The notes beneath the pieces are model-generated. The model was not told the DNA's origin. It saw nothing but the letters and a program-made list of their open reading frames with translations, and made no database searches. Below are positions 11,006 to 23,390 of a stretch of 64,000 bases of DNA, in pieces. Both the position numbers and the translations under genes were made by a program. How positions within the stretch are numbered: the stretch's first letter is position 1; each line of letters opens with the position of its first letter. The DNA lies in the NCBI GenBank assembly GCA_037974965.1, contig JBBPFI010000007.1, positions 1,364,001 through 1,428,000 of the forward strand, read 5' to 3'. Source of the DNA: Dacryopinax spathularia (Eukaryota; Basidiomycota; Dacrymycetes; Dacrymycetales; Dacrymycetaceae).

Positions 11006-12912
11006 CTACAAATAATACCGATCCCCTATATATCCCATCCCCGGGACGATCTTCCATATCCTCCTCCTCTCCCTCCCCTCCCCAGCCGGCTCGCTCCAGT
11101 CCGTCAGGAGCACATCATCCACCGCACTCGTCACAATTCTCACTCCCGGGAACGCCCTCCTCAGCACGTTCGGGCCCCCCTGCTGACTAATCAAAAAAGT
11201 GAGGAAAATGATGTGCGATTCGTGCACTCCGTGGTCCAGGAGGACGCGGATCGCCATGAGCGCTGCGGCGCCAGTGCCGATTTGGGTGTCGAGGAGGAAT
11301 ACGTATGTTTCGCGGGCTAGGGAGCGCTGGATTATGCATGTTGGGAGGGCGGTGTGTAGGAGGAGGGGCTCGCCGGTCGAGGGGTCGGACTGGATTAGGA
11401 GGGCGCCTAGGGGAACGTCGCGGAGGACGCGTTGTAGGCCCGCTTGGAGTGGTCCGCCACTGCGTCCTTCTGGTTAGCTTTGATGGAGGAGGGAAGGGGA
11501 AGGGAAGTGCTTACGCGCGGATTATTGAGACGCCGCAGACGTTGGCGTTGAGCTTGAGGCCGTGGGCGATGTCGCCTGTGGGCGTCTCGACGCTGTGCGG
11601 CACATAGGGGAGGAGGTCCATCCCTCGCTCGACGACGAGCGTTGCAAGCCTGTCGGCGAAGAAGATGAAGTCCTCCCTTGGTGTAGTCTCGTCTCTCAAC
11701 ACCGTGTGTATGCCCTGTGTGCATGTAAGTCAGCGGCAATGCCACGAGGAGGGTGAGGGTGATGTACTCGGAGCTGCGGCGTCTGTCGAAGTAGCACAAC
11801 GCCCGGCCACTTCCGCACGTCTGCGTCCCACCCCTCCTCGATAGCAGGCTGGACACGCGAAAGCTCTGCGCGGAAATGCGCATGTCTTTCCGCCAGCTTT
11901 CTTCGCACGTGGTTAACGACCAAATCCACAGCGACCATATTAGCCGCCCCAGGTATAATCTACCCTCTCATCAGTCACCCAAACAACCGCAGCGAAAAGG
12001 GGAAGGACGGACGACATCGGCGTACTTCGAGCTGGGGCCTACGAAGTTGTCGAATGAGGGCTTGACGAATCGGAGGTACTGGGTGAGGACGTCGTCCACC
12101 GATCGACCGCGCTCCTTAATGTCCCGTCGTAAGCGACGGGCGAGCATGAGGTCGCTATCGCACTGGACGAAGATCTTGAGGTCGTAGAGATCGCGAAGGG
12201 CAGGGTCGAGCAGTGTCATTATCCCTTCCACTACGAGGATATCAGCCGGCACAGACAAGGGACGTAGGCGAGGAAGTACCGATGATGACGGACGCGCCGT
12301 AAAGGTATTTCGTCTCGGGTAGTCGTTGATGCTGTACGAAAGAGTATATGGGTATTTGCGTTTGCTTGTTCTCCTTCAGGTCTTTAAGACACTACACGAA
12401 TAATCAGCTTGAACAGGAGGGATACAACGTTCGGCACCCACCTGAGCGAAAAGCTCCATATCGATTGATGATGGATGATCGAAGTCATATTCGTTAGCAA
12501 AGGCAAGCTTTAGCTCCTCCTCGTTGTGTTTCTTGTAGAAGCTGTCCTATAATCCGATTGAATATGATCCGAAAGGGTGGACTTGAAGCAAGTAAGCGCT
12601 CACTTGGGAGAGAATCAGGATGCTCGGTAGCGAATGTAACGATTGGATGATCTTCTCCGCAACATATGTCTAAAAGCACGTTCAGCATGCATCTGGAAGA
12701 AGCCCGAGGGTAGACCAACCTTCCCACTTGCTGAGCCTCCGGCGATGCCAATGACGAAAGCATCATGGATCGGCTTTCCGTCCGGCCCGTACCTGGGCCA
12801 CGTTCAGATTTGCTACTTTGTACCTTTTGCCACATGCTTACCATGGTGGTCGACCGTGGGAAGTAAGAATATGATTCTTGTGGCCGGTAGCTCCTGGAGT
12901 CGAAGGCAACAT
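11006..12912 (-). CDS. URK1: Uridine kinase with C-terminal uracil phosphoribosyltransferase-like domain
   Basis: Nine exons (12912-12842, 12792-12720, 12669-12604, 12546-12442, 12391-12280, 12230-12016, 11959-11768, 11714-11515, 11459-11006) give 495 residues, close to yeast Urk1 at 501. An in-frame TAG lies two codons before the ATG. The P-loop GGSASGKT is at 42-49. The kinase part continues with ILSQDSFYK, NEYDFDHP, YGASVIIVEGIMTL and DIKERGRSVDDVLTQY. Uridine kinase phosphorylates uridine and cytidine to the monophosphates in pyrimidine salvage. The C-terminal half is UPRT-like (LLIQSDPSTGEPLL, AIRVLLDHGV). Its PRPP-loop region reads DTQIGTGAA rather than the DPMLATGG type of active UPRTases, as in yeast Urk1. 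That half is therefore probably regulatory or structural. Confidence 0.95.
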
Positions 12913-13447
12913 GGGCTACAGAGTAGTAGCTCAGTTGTACTCCCTGCTCGTCCCTGCTCAGACAAAGGGTCAAGAGTGCCAAGAATATTCAAAATCGCGG
13001 AAGCTGAGAAGAACCCGGCGGCGAAGACCCTGAACGATCGATAATCGATGACGCCGCTGTCTAACCGGAAACTGTGTACGGTAACTTTACGCGGAATGCA
13101 ACTTCAGTTAGAATCCAGCTGAACGGGCGATCCTGTCGGACTCCTACAGTCAGGGCGAGAGCTACAGCCTCACGTACTGTGCACATTCATTATCATTGTC
13201 ATCGCCCCGACGCCTATGATCTCGGACGTCTGCGGGCACTCTACGTACACAGCACCTTTTGCGTGTGTGGCATAATACTGTATTTGGACTCCCATTTGAA
13301 GCCTTCAACTCCATCGCGGCCATTCTCATTCCATATCGTGGGGTCAGTGTCTACCGGAGAGTTAGCCTGTCTCATCGCGCAGCAGAGACGCCGATTCAAT
13401 CAGCGATGTCTCTTCGCCTTGTACTGCTGTTAACGGGTAAGGCTCAA
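12913..13447. other. Intergenic between two minus-strand genes
   Basis: Promoter of the uridine kinase gene and 3' flank of the coiled-coil gene. No gene seen. Confidence 0.4.
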
Positions 13448-16400
13448 TTAACCGTGCCCAGACGGGGAACGGCTCACGGTAGTGACTTTCGCCGGTCTAT
13501 TCGTGGGCTTGCCAGACTATCCAGAATATAAGAATCACGCGATGATTTGGCAGGTGGACAATCCTTACCTCCGCGCGACGCGCCGACCTGGGTTGTTGGT
13601 ATTCGACGTCTTGCTCTTCAGGACGTCCCCTCTTGAGATTCTTCCTTGTCGGCGTGCCGAGCACGTCCTTCGGATTGACAGTTGAAGGGGGACGGTTACT
13701 ATCTGGGTCTTCGATCGGACTCATCGAGCTCGATACGTCCGAGAATACGTAAGTGGGTTTGACATTGGTGCTCCGCCGTTGAGGTCGGCGATTGAGGCTG
13801 GCAGTGGTTTGGCTTAGCACGACTTGCGCGTTGACAGCAGCAGCCGGGGGCGGAGGCGTGGGTGAAACCGAGGACTGGGTAGGAAGCCCCTGTATGCAGG
13901 CGAATTGAGCACTATTTCTCTTTGTCCATGGCAAAGTGAACGGCCACTTACTTTCGCAACTTCCAGCTGCAAGGCCCTTGAGATCTCCGCTACCTTAGCC
14001 TTTAATCGCTCGTTCTCGCTCGTAAGCTAAAATATGATGTTAGCGCACAAACTGGTATGATTAACAATACGATACCTTTTTGATGTCATTCTTGAGCTGC
14101 CCCATCCGTATCTCCATAGCTTTGGTGACTTCCTCCTTGACCGTTCCCGCCAATTGTCTCTCCTCTTCAGTCTGCAAAGTATGAGCCGTCTCATATGCAA
14201 AGGCGTGAAGTTCCGCTCACGAGATTGCTGTTCTTGTACCTAACCATTACCGTGCTCCTATGGCTCACCAGCTCGTCACGCTCCCTCCGCACGTCCTGGA
14301 GAAGTAGTTGGTATTGGATCTTTAGCTTTTGTTCTTCCTGGAATTTTTTTCGCTCGTTTTCCAGTTCTTGCTCGTACTTCTTCCTCTCTTTCTCGGCGTT
14401 ACCGGTAGATTTGGTTTTCTGCTTCTCGGCCTGCTGCATGTCGTCGATCATTCGCTTCTTCGTTGCCTACGTATGATCAATCGGTGCCATAAACAGTTCT
14501 TTGCACGGCGCACCAATTCATTCTGAAGCTGCGTGATGGTGGCCTCTAGGTGTGACACCTTGTCGCTTAGAAGTGTTGCCTGAGCCGCTGATCCCGCGTC
14601 GACCTCATGGAGGCGATTCTAGAAGAGGTAAGCCAATCGCGCGAGGCCATTGATTGCGGCATACCCGAAGGTCCTGATTAGAATGCTCTGCGGCCTTCTT
14701 GTCGGCCAAGCACTGCTGATACTGGCCAGCCAAAGCCTGGACGAGGAGATCAACAAGCTGTATTCGAGGAAAAGCGTAGCAGCTTACGGTAGCCTCATCG
14801 CGTGCAGATTCAAGCCTGGATCTCTTAGCCTCATCATGGCACCAGCTATGCTGGAGGAACTCACTCAGCGCGGATATCACCAAGTTGATGCTGCATTCTC
14901 TTCCCTTCCTGCTGGAAGCGCTCGATGTCCTTATCCTTCTGTATGTTGGCCTTCTGCAGCTTTTCCTCCCGTGCACGGATGATGTCGTATTCGGCCTTCC
15001 AGCGCTGGTCGAGGTGCTCAAGCTCAAGTCGACATGCCGCGACCTTGCCCTTGTACTCCGTGATCCTGTGTGTTCAAATGAGCTCGACCTTTAGTACAAG
15101 TAGAGGCAGGAGCTCACGCCTCCCTTTCGCGCTCAAGCGCTTCGTGCTGCATCGCGAATGCAAATTTGAAGTCCTCCTGGGCTGCCTTTTCTGCGGCTTC
15201 AAGCTTCTCCAGCCTAACAGGAGACGAGAGGTCAATGTAAGACCTGAGAATAAGATGAAGGGCATCCATACTGTTCTTTGAGCGTCTGATTGGAGACGTC
15301 TAGCTCGGTATTCTTGATGATGTAGTCGATCATCTCTTGCTCTTTCTTCTGCGTGAGGTCCCAGTCTTTAAGTTTGAGTTGTTCTGGCCGCGCTTGTAAG
15401 ACATTGTCGTGCAGCTCGAACTGTACGAAGCTCCTCACCGTAGAGTTCCTTCGCCGCTTTCGCGGCTTCGGCAGCCGCTCGGTCTTCCTCGCTCCGTTTC
15501 TCCAGGCTCGCATAACGTGCTTTTTCTTCGGCTAGTTCGCCCGTGTATATCAATAGCTCGTCGCGCAAATGGTGGTTTATCTTGCGAGCTGGTCATCCCG
15601 TCAGTTGGTGTTAGCACTAGACGGTTGACGTTCGCTTCACCTTCTTCGAGTGCCGCTTCGGCTTCCTCCGCATGCTTTATCACGTCGTCCATACTCTTGC
15701 GAATGTCTTCGCGACTAGCGGCGAACGAACTCTGACCATCTTCGAGCACAGGCGTAATTTCTGAGTAGAAGCGGAAGATCAGCATTATGATAGTGTGGTG
15801 GGTAGAAGACTGACTGTCGATGGCCTCTTTGACCTCCCCGCGCAACTCCTGGACTTGGGGAACCATTGCCTGCACCCCCGAGAAAGTAACAGCAAGCTGG
15901 CGCTCACGATCCCTACAGTCTTCCATATTCTTCTTCATCGTATCATACCTGAACATGGAATGATGTTCTATGAAGAGCAAGTTCGCTGGCTGGCTGAGGC
16001 TTACATGTCTCTCGCTTTATTGACAGTCTCGATGGCCTTCTTGCGCACATCTTCCGCGTATCTGACCTGGCCCTGGCACCGCTGGTCTAGCTCCTCTTTC
16101 TCTTTCTTGAGTTTCTCCACTTTCGCGCGCTGACGGTTCGTTAGCGAAATTGCCGTGCAAGTGAGAAGGGGACGTACAAGAATACGATTCTGTTTCTCCT
16201 TCTTCCTGATATCGTCCGCAGCTTGTTTAAGAATGGAGCTAAGAGAATGACCGCCTCCTGGGGCGCCACGATGATCAGACGTGAGATCCTCGGAGCTTAC
16301 GTCCCAGCTTTCGGCTTGGGAACCCATCACGGCCGTTTCAGCAGATTCAGTAGGATTGGAGAACGGAAGTGGGTTAACGAGCACGTCCTGCGCGTTACGA

Positions 16401-17362
16401 TTGGCACTCGTAGAGGCCTGCGGAGCAGGGGCAGATGCTCCGCGGCTGGAGTAGGGGATATGCGATTCGTTCATGTAGAGTCTGTCCTCGGAGTGCTGGC
16501 GGTTCCCGAGTCCACGGGGCTGCTCACGCCCACTGCGCGTCCCAGTTGCGGAATCGAAGTCGTCAGTATGCTGGGGCTGTTGGACAGAGCTTGCATGCGC
16601 GCTTCTAGGCTGGTTCGAAGGCCTACCAGCAGAATTCGATTGAGAGTCGTCAGGATAATGAGCGCGACGAGAATCATCGAGCGGCGGAGCAGGATTAGAG
16701 TACTTCCTTGGGGCAGGCAGATCAGACGGTGCACCATTTTGGAAACGAGAAGTAGAAGAATGCGACGAATGAAGAACACGAGAATCGGCACGAAGAGTAG
16801 AACGATATTCAGCAGGACGACTTTGAGCAGCAGAGAAGTGAGGAGCAGGAGCATTGACATCGTCGTCTCGAGTGTGTTGCTCAGGAGTACGAGGCTCGGG
16901 CCAGAGTTGATGAGACTGAGCTGCGAAGGTCTGAGAGCTAGGTATATGCGCCGGTTCAGAGCGCTGCCCAGGCTGGCGAACGCGACCAGGATAGTAGCCG
17001 TCGTTCGTATGCGCATACATGGAGCTATTCGACGTCGACGACTCGCGAGAAGCAGATGTATGCGCGTTAGAGGGACTTGCTTGAGTTTTCATCCTGTAAT
17101 CAGAGAGCCCACGGCCAGGAGGGACAGCAGTAGGGCTAGGAGCAGGCCGAGTCGTGGAGTTTTGACGACGTGGAGTGACATTGACCGGTTTAGGGGCACC
17201 AGGGGGACGACGAGGAGTCTGGTTGGCATTGGAAGCCTCGTGCGCGTTAGATACGTTCGAAGAGCGTCCAGAAGGGGCAGGGTTGAAACGAAGAGGACCT
17301 GCAGCTGGTCGATTACCCCAGCTGCGGTCCTCATTGTCTAGAAGGAAATCGAAATCGTCCAT
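13448..17362 (-). CDS. Large coiled-coil protein of unknown function, 16 exons
   Basis: Sixteen exons (17362-16178, 16129-16005, 15948-15815, 15760-15641, 15588-15427, 15383-15272, 15213-15118, 15065-14865, 14821-14788, 14757-14665, 14618-14514, 14466-14245, 14171-14076, 14026-13952, 13889-13569, 13516-13448) join without a frame break into 1049 residues. The first ~370 residues, beginning MDDFDFLLDNEDRSWGN, are polar and disordered. A long heptad-rich coiled coil follows to about residue 910, for example EKERKKYEQELENERKK and ARKINHHLRDELLIY. The tail is Pro-rich and basic, with KRGRPEE and RSARRAE that could serve as nuclear localisation signals. The layout (disordered head, central rod, basic tail) recalls chromosome-axis, spindle-pole or synaptonemal-type structural proteins. 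I recognise no family, so a nuclear structural role is only a guess. Confidence 0.8.
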
Positions 17363-17787
17363 CGTAGGAACGGTTGGACGAGTATCAATTCGAGTATCCT
17401 TGACGTTGACTCGAAGGTAATAGAAGAAGGTTTAGAAGGCTTGGTGCGATTAAGACTTATTGCTTGATTGAGAACTTGGTGGTACGGAAGAGGGAGGAAG
17501 AAGGCGGGATCAGACGCGTCGCGACTTTATACGCGTCCTGACATGGGGGCACGTGCCCGAATATCAACCGGGGCTCAGTCTCAATGTGCGATGCATGGTA
17601 TGATATCTAAACTGCCTGTACTAATACAGTAGACTCGGACATGTACAGTGTGGATGCCTAGAGTGTTCTCGGAAGCCAAATGCGATGTGTTGCGGGTACG
17701 TAGTCCTCCCGAAGCTGGATGTATGCGCCTAATGGTGGTACCTGACTTGATACGCTGCTCTCCCACTCTGCCTTCTGCAGTATTCGG
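17363..17787. other. Intergenic, promoter of the coiled-coil gene
   Basis: Separates the ATG of the coiled-coil gene from the stop of the calcium exchanger. No gene seen. Confidence 0.4.
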
Positions 17788-20119
17788 TCACGAGCAAGTC
17801 AGGCCGAGGGTTGTGGAAGGGTTGAAACCAGGCTAACGTGGTGTCAGATGTCGTACTGACCAGAATGAGCCAGTCACTTACGTAGAACCAGAAAGCTACG
17901 GCAACAATGACATACAGATCTGCGGCGCGCGGTCAGTCTCTGCCGACCAACGAATGAAACGGACTTACTCATAAGGATCATTCCCTCCAGCCAGTTGCTA
18001 CGTCCATCAGCAACGACATAGTTGACTGTCAGGACAGCCAGGAACAGAACCTGGATGGCATTTGTTAGCAAACAGGCGCATATATTTGGGTATATCGGAC
18101 ATACCACACTCTCAAACGGATCGAACAGCATCGTTAGCGGTTTGCCCATGATCCATGCCAATACGACGGTGAATGGAATGACGAAGAGGGCAATCTGGAT
18201 GCTAGAACCAACTGCGACGCCCATTGACAGGTCGAGCTTGTTCTTCACTGACACCGTCACGGCTGTTACGTGCTCTGCCGCGTTGCCGACGATTGGTAGG
18301 AGGATCAGGCCGACCCATTCCTCGCTGATGTTGCCAGTAGCTGTGACACCGTCGATCGAGTCGACAAGGAACTCGGCCGTTACACCAACAAGCTGGTCAA
18401 CGTGAGAGCAGTTCCGGAAGGCGAAGGCGGGATACTCACAACAGTCACCACAATGAGTGTAATGATACAAGTGGGGAAGTTCATCGTAGGATATTCGGCC
18501 TCCTCTTCCTCCTCCGCCCCGTTGTTTGGAACTTGGCCCTCCCCGCTCTCGATCTCTGCAGGCGTCAACTCATTGCCCTCCTTATTCCGCCTGTGGGCGG
18601 CGGCAGGTTCCCGCGCCGCGGTGGTCGTCGCAGTCGTCTCGCCAGTCTCACCAGGGTCACTCATCGCTTCACCCGACTCCTTGCTGGCTTTTCGTCCAAT
18701 ATGATGCAAGCGCTTGCCCATTTTCTTGTATTGGAATTTGAAGTTCACGTTCTCGGGGTACGCAGTCGCCTTCGAGGCGACTTCGTTCATGACATTCGCG
18801 TGGGACCAGAGCTGGAAGATCAGGTTGCAGATGTAAATTATGAGGAGTATAACCGCAACCTGCGAGAAGGGTCAGAGCTGAATCACAGATAAGGTAGCTG
18901 GCGGAACTGACTCCGTGGCTCATCTGGAGGATATCGTGACCCTCCTTCTGAGCGCTCACGTCATTGCTGGTGTTATTATCCGAGTTGTTACTCGAGGTGA
19001 TGGCCATGTTGAAGGCGGCCGGTAGGAGCACGCCGATGACGCTAAGAACTAGCAGAGACGAGTTGAGTTGCGCCGGCGCAACTAAAAAGCCTTGCTCTGA
19101 ATATCTTGTACCTCCAGCAAAGACTGCGAGGGCGTCAGTGAGCAGCTCGTAAGAGAATAGGGGTGGTTACTTACAACACATGCCCAACACGAGTAGCAGA
19201 TTACTGAGAATAGATCCCACCAATGACGACTGCACGATCGTCAACTTGCACTGCACAAGTGCGATGATGGCGACGATCAGTTCGACTGCATTTCCGAGAG
19301 TTGCGTTCAACAAGCCTCCGAGGGTTTGCCTGGGACTTCGTGAGCATGCTGATTGATACAGGCACAAAATACGTACCCAACTCGCATAGCGATCTCCTCC
19401 GTCGCGAACGCCAGGAGTTTGGCGAGGGGTATAATGGCAAGGAAGGTGACTGCAAGAAGCGTCAATGCTGGATCAAGCGGGAGCGGGAAAGTTGCTGACA
19501 GACAAAGACGATGATTGGGTTGACATCGACGAAATGTAGAGCCCACCCTACGGGTATACACACAAGCAGCAGATTCAGCCCTACAACCATCCGTGAGTGA
19601 CATCAACGGCCAACCGATACATGACTTACAGCTTGCAGTCACGACGGCCTTCAGACTCTGTCCCCATGTCGGGCTGTGGTCCGCAGGCGGTGGGTGCTCG
19701 GGCTGAAGCAAAAGCTTCGTATGTTCCCTCACTACCTCCAAAGTCGACTTGCCCTTCCTGGACGCTCGGCTGCCCACAATCCCTAATGGGGGTCCGTTGC
19801 CATGCCCATTACGTCCTCTCTCAACCTCTCTGGACTGCTTCCTTGCGGGATAGGAGTGTCGACGAGAGACGTTGGTGGGCGAGTCCGGACCAGCCTCCCG
19901 CCGTGCGAGCTCCTCATCAAGCGGATGAGGGTCAACCTCCTGTTGCGGTGCTGCGACAGAAGCATAAGCATAAGCATAAGCAACGCCGGTGAGCAGCCAA
20001 GAAAAGCGAGAGCACTCACAAGCCCATATCTGCCCCGATTGCTCAGTCTGCTCAAACGACGGATTAGCCCCAGTATTGTTGATGTCGTCGGCGCCGGCCA
20101 TGGCAGGCTTGGGCAGCAC
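17788..20119 (-). CDS. VCX1: Vacuolar-type Ca2+/H+ exchanger (CAX family)
   Basis: Eleven exons (20119-20020, 19950-19630, 19580-19500, 19449-19377, 19329-19175, 19123-18912, 18859-18440, 18392-18105, 18050-17969, 17919-17882, 17832-17788) give 604 residues, or 598 from the second ATG at 20101. Both ion-binding alpha repeats are present: [18 protein letters not shown] in the first half and [16 protein letters not shown] in the second. About eleven hydrophobic segments surround them. A cytosolic N-terminal region of about 130 residues is polar, as in CAX regulatory tails. A large acidic loop ([19 protein letters not shown]) separates the halves. The family moves Ca2+ into the vacuole in exchange for protons. 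The two halves and last exon (FWFYPGFN...) fit fungal Vcx1 proteins. Confidence 0.93.
19961..19982 (-). repeat. AGCATA hexamer repeat in intron 1 of the calcium exchanger gene
   Basis: Nearly four copies of AGCATA (plus-strand reading) fill the part of the intron just before the acceptor. Confidence 0.85.
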
Positions 20120-21003
20120 GATGTCTCTTGTCGTCTTGGTCGTGCCGAGCTCGAGATGGATGAGAACAGAGAAGGTCGATCGTGCTTAGGGGCGGGGGAG
20201 GGAGGAAAAGAGCGGCGTTGGCTGGGTTGGTTAGCCGCAGCACGGTCTGTTGTGGCGAGAGCGGGCTTGTGCTGTAGGGGATGATCATGGCATGACGCTC
20301 TGCGCCCGGCGCAAACAGGGCGCACCTTGGTTGTCTTGGGCTTGGCGCACCGCACGCGTCTTAGGCCTGTATCCCAGACACACGTCGCGCTCGTCCGCCC
20401 GATCTGTCTCGTTTGCTCTCCTTTATACCTGTGCGGCCTTGACAATAATCGCCCGCAGCAAAAGTACTCTCTCCATAGTGCAAATTACGACGCCATTACG
20501 TCGAATACCAATGATTTCGCTGTTCGTTATCCCCGCAATTCGTGGATACATCGACCTCCCTCATGCGAGAGAGGCCACGGCCGGGTTTGCGGAGTTTGAA
20601 AAGCGCCATATACGAAGGCTCGGCATACCAAAACCAGCGTCCAAGACTCTTGGTATGGAACGCCCACCAGGCTGCCTAGGCGCATACTCGAAGCTTAAAA
20701 AGCCGCTTGAACCTGCAGGATGTTGCTCTTAGCCGACTTTCAAATCTAGCTTGCGGAGTTATCAGAAGACCTGGGCATGCCTGGCGGTCATCAACAAAAG
20801 ATCTGATTGCTGATATCCGGAACCGACCGCACTGGCACTATATTATCCTACGGCTTCTTGATCGGTTTTCGGCGGCGAGCGGCCATGGAGACGGGAAGTC
20901 GCCGAACCTCATCTGCGGGCGCTGCCGATACACGAACTCCGGCGCAAAGGCGTCTGATCGTCCCATCTGTGCGCAAGTGAACCAAGCTCCAAACTGTCTG
21001 CTA
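20120..21003. other. Intergenic, promoter of the calcium exchanger gene
   Basis: Open frames on both strands show no domain. The TA target of the pogo-like element lies at its end (21002-21003). Confidence 0.4.
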
Positions 21004-21028
21004 CTGTACTCGCCAGTGTAGGTGCGCG
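21004..21028 (+). repeat. Left terminal inverted repeat of the pogo-like element
   Basis: 25 bases identical to the reverse complement of 23391-23415, directly after the TA target site. Confidence 0.93.
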
Positions 21029-21039
21029 AGCCCGATTTG

Positions 21040-21065
21040 GCATTTGCCTCCGCGGAGGCAAATGC
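21040..21065. repeat. Perfect 26-bp palindrome inside the left end of the pogo-like element
   Basis: GCATTTGCCTCCG followed at once by its exact reverse complement. It lies between the terminal repeat and the transposase start, with no counterpart found at the right end. Confidence 0.9.
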
Positions 21066-21127
21066 AAGGGAGTGCAAGTGCGCAGATTTTGCTCGAGGTG
21101 GTGACAGTGCGCAGACGGCCAACAACC

Positions 21128-23283
21128 ATGGCAATACCTCAGCCAGCTTCTCAGGCCGATGACTACACTCCTAAAGGCTACCAACAGGGGGGACTTCTCG
21201 CTTATATGCCTACTGTCAACAAAGAAGAATGGCTGGCTCAGACTGGTGCTTTTATGGCTGTGGGGAAGGATATCCGAGAGCGTGAGAGATTGGAAAGGGA
21301 TATGGAGCAGGCGAAAGAGCATGAGAGAGCAAAGGAGAGGCTGAGGGAAAGGAAGCGGGCTGATCAGCAGAGGCATCGGGCTGGGTTGAGAGACAGGGAG
21401 ATTGAGTGTGGGGTCCGGAGTCCTGGGGGAACTAAGATTAGAAAGGTGCGCAAACCGTGAATTCTTGCTGCTCAAGCTGACCCTCCAAATAGACCTCTAC
21501 TTCGATGGTGATCAGTGGTTCTGATAGCCCTGAATGCAATGAGTCTGGCGATATCTTCACCATGGTCACACCTGTTCAGAAGGCTCAGTTATCGCGACCT
21601 TTCCGGAATCAGCTCAATTCCGATGGCACAGCAAAACTCGCTAAGAACATGAACTGGTTCGACCCTTTTGTGTGGGATGAGATAAATGCTGCTGCCAAGC
21701 GACATCAATGGAAGCCCTCTGCAATTGTGCATGAGCTTCGGATCAAGAATGAGCGCATTTTTGGAGGCAAGCCTGGTCTGCATGCAGGGACAGTTCGCAG
21801 ATGGATAAAACCGGATGGAGGCTGGACCGATCGTGTTCTTGCAAGAATCCAGATGGGTCCGAAGCAGGTCTACAATGCATTGGGGCCAGAGGGCGTTCTG
21901 GTATGTGTATTTTGCGCGTGATTGAATCCTTGCTTATTCCTGGTGATACAGGCTGGCTGCGAAGATACCGTCGAGCGGATCAAGATCCAGCTAAACCACC
22001 TTCGCGCTGCAGGTGTTACCTTATCTATTGGTACCTGCCAAGCGCTCATCATTGCCCATCTTGCTGAAGATCATCCACACATCTTTCAACGAAAGCTTCG
22101 TGGTCGAGAGCAACAGTTTCATGCAAGCCCTCGCTTTGTACACCGGTTCCTTCGGTTTCAGATGAACTGGTCGCTCCGACATGCTACAAAAGCGGCACAG
22201 AAAGTTCCGATCAACTATGAGCAGCAATGCTATGAATTGGCGCTCCGATGTGCATGGCTCATCCGCACGACAAACATACCCAGTGCCTGTATTGTCAACT
22301 CCGACCAAATGCAGCTTCTTCTACAGTTTTCTGGAGTTACATATGCTCCGCAAAACTCGAAACAGGTTGCTGTGGTGGGTAAAGAAGAGAAACGCGCTTG
22401 CACTGTGATGACTGGTCTGTCGATGAGCGGAGTGCTACTGCCATTCCAGTCTGTCTGGGAGGGTAGCCAGGAGGTTGCGCTTCCTTTTTCCAATGACTCC
22501 GACGTACCAATCTTGGCTCAAGCAATGGATGCTGGTCACCTTTTCTCGCTCTCCAAGAAGAAAACATACTGGTCAACACATCGTACTATGCATGAATATG
22601 TCAACATGCTGCTTGCACCTTACTTCCGTGCTTCAAATGCTCGCAATGGTCGCTACCTCGAGGCTCGTTGTATCTGGATCATCGATGCATGGTCTGTGCA
22701 TCGAAGTGAAGAGTTCCGGACATGGATGCGCACCAACTATCCCTGGATTATCCTTTTATTCATCCCTGGCGGTTGCACCGGAGTTGTCCAGCCTGCAGAT
22801 ACCGGCATGCAGCGTCCCCTGAAAAATGTCATCCGGAAAGCTGCATTAGATGATGTGATCGAAGAAACACGCCTCCAGCTTCAGCACGGGACAATTGCAC
22901 CTGAGGACATCCGTCTCGATGTTACCATTGCAACCCTCCGAAACCGTACTGTTCGTTGGCTATTGAAAGCCCATGCAGCATGTAACACACCCGAGCGTGT
23001 CCTGAAGGCTTGGGATCTCTGCAGGACTGGCATCGATAACATAACCCTCTCCTATGCCTGTCTTACATCGCCTCAAATGCAAGCAAAACTTGATGATCTT
23101 CCTTACCAGGATGAACAACTGTTCCGACGAATCCTACCTCATGTGGCTGAAGATCTTCCATCGCAAAATGTGCGTCTCCCTGAAGATGAAGAAGTGCCAG
23201 CAGGTCTCGATGCAGGATTCAATTGGGAAGATCTCGAAAATGCGCTGGGGGACATTCTAGACGACCTGGTTGCAGTAGAATAG
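21128..23283 (+). CDS. Pogo/Fot1-like transposase (DDE superfamily endonuclease, DDD triad)
   Basis: Three exons (21128-21445, 21493-21900, 21952-23283) give 685 residues. The start at 21128 (MAIPQPASQ) is preferred, with ATG 21062 as an alternative. Exon 1 has a charged, coiled stretch (ERERLERDMEQAKEHERAK). Exon 2 carries a probable helix-turn-helix region (AAAKRHQWKPSAIVHELR). The catalytic domain has D360 in VNSDQMQLLL, D487 in WIIDAWSVH and D525 in QPADTGMQRPLK, the DDD pattern of the pogo group. The C-terminus is acidic. It should cut at the 25-bp ends and insert at TA. Both introns have standard splice sites, so the gene appears functional. Confidence 0.9.
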
Positions 23284-23390
23284 CATTACTCAATGTTTGC
23301 CTCTGTTGCTTGACCCAAGTGCGCAATGAGCAAAATTCGTCGGTGACAGCCCCAAAAGTGCGCAGCAAACCCTAGTGGTGACGGTGACGA

